Origin: Agrocybe praecox
Lineage: Eukaryota > Basidiomycota > Agaricomycetes > Agaricales > Agrocybaceae
DNA: 19,563 nucleotides
Direction: 5' to 3'
NCBI GenBank assembly: GCA_964017145.1
Contig: CAXHKQ010000256.1
Coordinates: 1 to 19,563, forward strand
The notes under the pieces are model-generated. The model made no database searches. It worked only from the letters and a program-made list of their open reading frames with translations, and was not told the DNA's origin. The position numbers and the translations under genes were made by a program. Below, piece by piece: positions 18,620 to 19,563 of the stretch (positions within the stretch are counted from its first letter, which is position 1; every line of letters begins with the position of its first letter).

Positions 18620-19330
18620 CCTGTGGATCGAGTTCGTTGACGTGTGTCGGGTCAGGTGGCAAGGGCTTCAAATTGCAAGGGTACTGCAAAACTTACAGGC
18701 GGTCCATGTTCTATCTCCAGTGACGGGAGGATGAAAGGTACGATCTATGCTCTAAGCTTCCAATTTGAACTGCACAAATCTCCGTGCAAGTTTCTTGTTC
18801 CAAGGTTAGATATCACGCCATGCCGTTCCGCTGAAGGATATCCTCAAATTGAACATGCATATTACTTCAACTTTAAGCCGGCTTCGGGCGCTTACACTAC
18901 GGGCGCTGGCGTTACCAGCCCACAGAATGTCATGACGTATGCTTAAATATCATGGGCTCATTCAGCGCTCTAGAGCGTACATACCCGGAACACGATAAGA
19001 CTCTAACCGTTCCATCCATCCATATACTTGCCTGCACTCTGGCGACTGAGATTTCTGACTACGCCCAGGTGGCTATTTTTAGCATGCGTCAGTCTAACCA
19101 AATCAGTGTAACTACTGATTTAGGTGCAATTTATTTCATTAGGCTCTAAAGTTCAGATTTCAAAGTCCGTATACATAAGTCAGTCACTCGTATATATGCG
19201 AGGCCTGCATAACCGCTTCGTTTTCCTCTCTTCTCCACTCAGAAAAAAATGAAAAAAAAATGAAATCCTAAGCTGTAAGATAAGACTCATCGATCTATAA
19301 CGTACCCTGAGACCTATATCGGGAATATGA

Positions 19331-19563
19331 CGAATAGGCCCAACATTATTGGATAGTGCATCGACCACCATTCAGAAACCACGGATGGGTCCTTCTCAAT
19401 TTGCGTGGCTGGTGGTAAGAGCGTTTCAAAAATCAGGTATGGCGCGCGGAATTTTTACCCCAAATGACCGCCATATCATGCGTTTCGGACTTACGCCCGA
19501 ACATCGCCCTGTACTGGAAACGGCTGTAGCGGGTCAAGAAGTTTCCACAATAATGTTTGAGAA
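19331..19563 (+). CDS. Partial open frame running off the right edge
   Basis: Open from just after a TGA at 19328-19330 to the window end. The first ATG is at 19385 in a G-rich context (CACGGATGGG). Encoded segments include FAWLVVRAFQKSGMARGIF and NDRHIMRFGLTPEHRPVLET, which look more protein-like than neighbouring frames. The length (77 codons) is not decisive, and no domain is recognised. It could be a first exon of a gene beyond the window, or chance. Confidence 0.3.

Overview
This window looks like nuclear DNA from a filamentous basidiomycete, probably an Agaricomycete mushroom. The evidence is several 52-55 bp GT-AG introns, a large NACHT-WD40 (STAND/NLR-like) gene of the type expanded in these fungi, an old kinase copy of the fungal KIN1/Snf1-like kind, and a chromodomain Ty3/gypsy retrotransposon. 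No bacterial features (operons, Shine-Dalgarno sites) are visible.

Layout. 1-734: AT-rich, no gene seen. 735-1855: about 13 diverged tandem copies of an 82/84-bp unit in two sub-types. 1860-2215: longer, more decayed direct repeats. 2270-2570: C/T-rich, strand-asymmetric tract. 2635-13280, minus strand: one six-exon NACHT-WD40 gene (about 1,328 codons before disruption) split in its last exon by a complete LTR retrotransposon at 3176-9558. 13620-15049, minus strand: decayed Ser/Thr kinase gene with an in-frame stop, frameshifts and loss of the ATP-binding lysine. 15050-18000: no supportable gene. 18003-18619: cluster of intron-like segments, probably a decayed multi-exon locus. 19331-19563: open frame running off the right edge.

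The element lies on the same strand as its host gene. Its LTRs are 463 and 461 bp and, by direct comparison, differ only by one GA dinucleotide. It is flanked by a 5-bp duplication (CAGCC) and has one intact 1,650-codon gag-protease-RT-RNase H-integrase-chromodomain frame. The primer-binding site does not look like a tRNA site. Eleven bases starting two bases inside the 5' LTR are exactly complementary to an 11-base stretch of the LTR that lies 34 bp downstream of TATATATA, as expected for Tf1/sushi-type self-priming. The insertion therefore appears very recent and the element may be competent.

Removing the element and one copy of the duplication leaves the WD40 frame continuous, so the gene was probably intact until this insertion. 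The interrupted allele would now encode the N-terminal domain, the NACHT ATPase and about 8 of about 12 WD40 blades, followed by about 32 hydrophobic residues read from the LTR.
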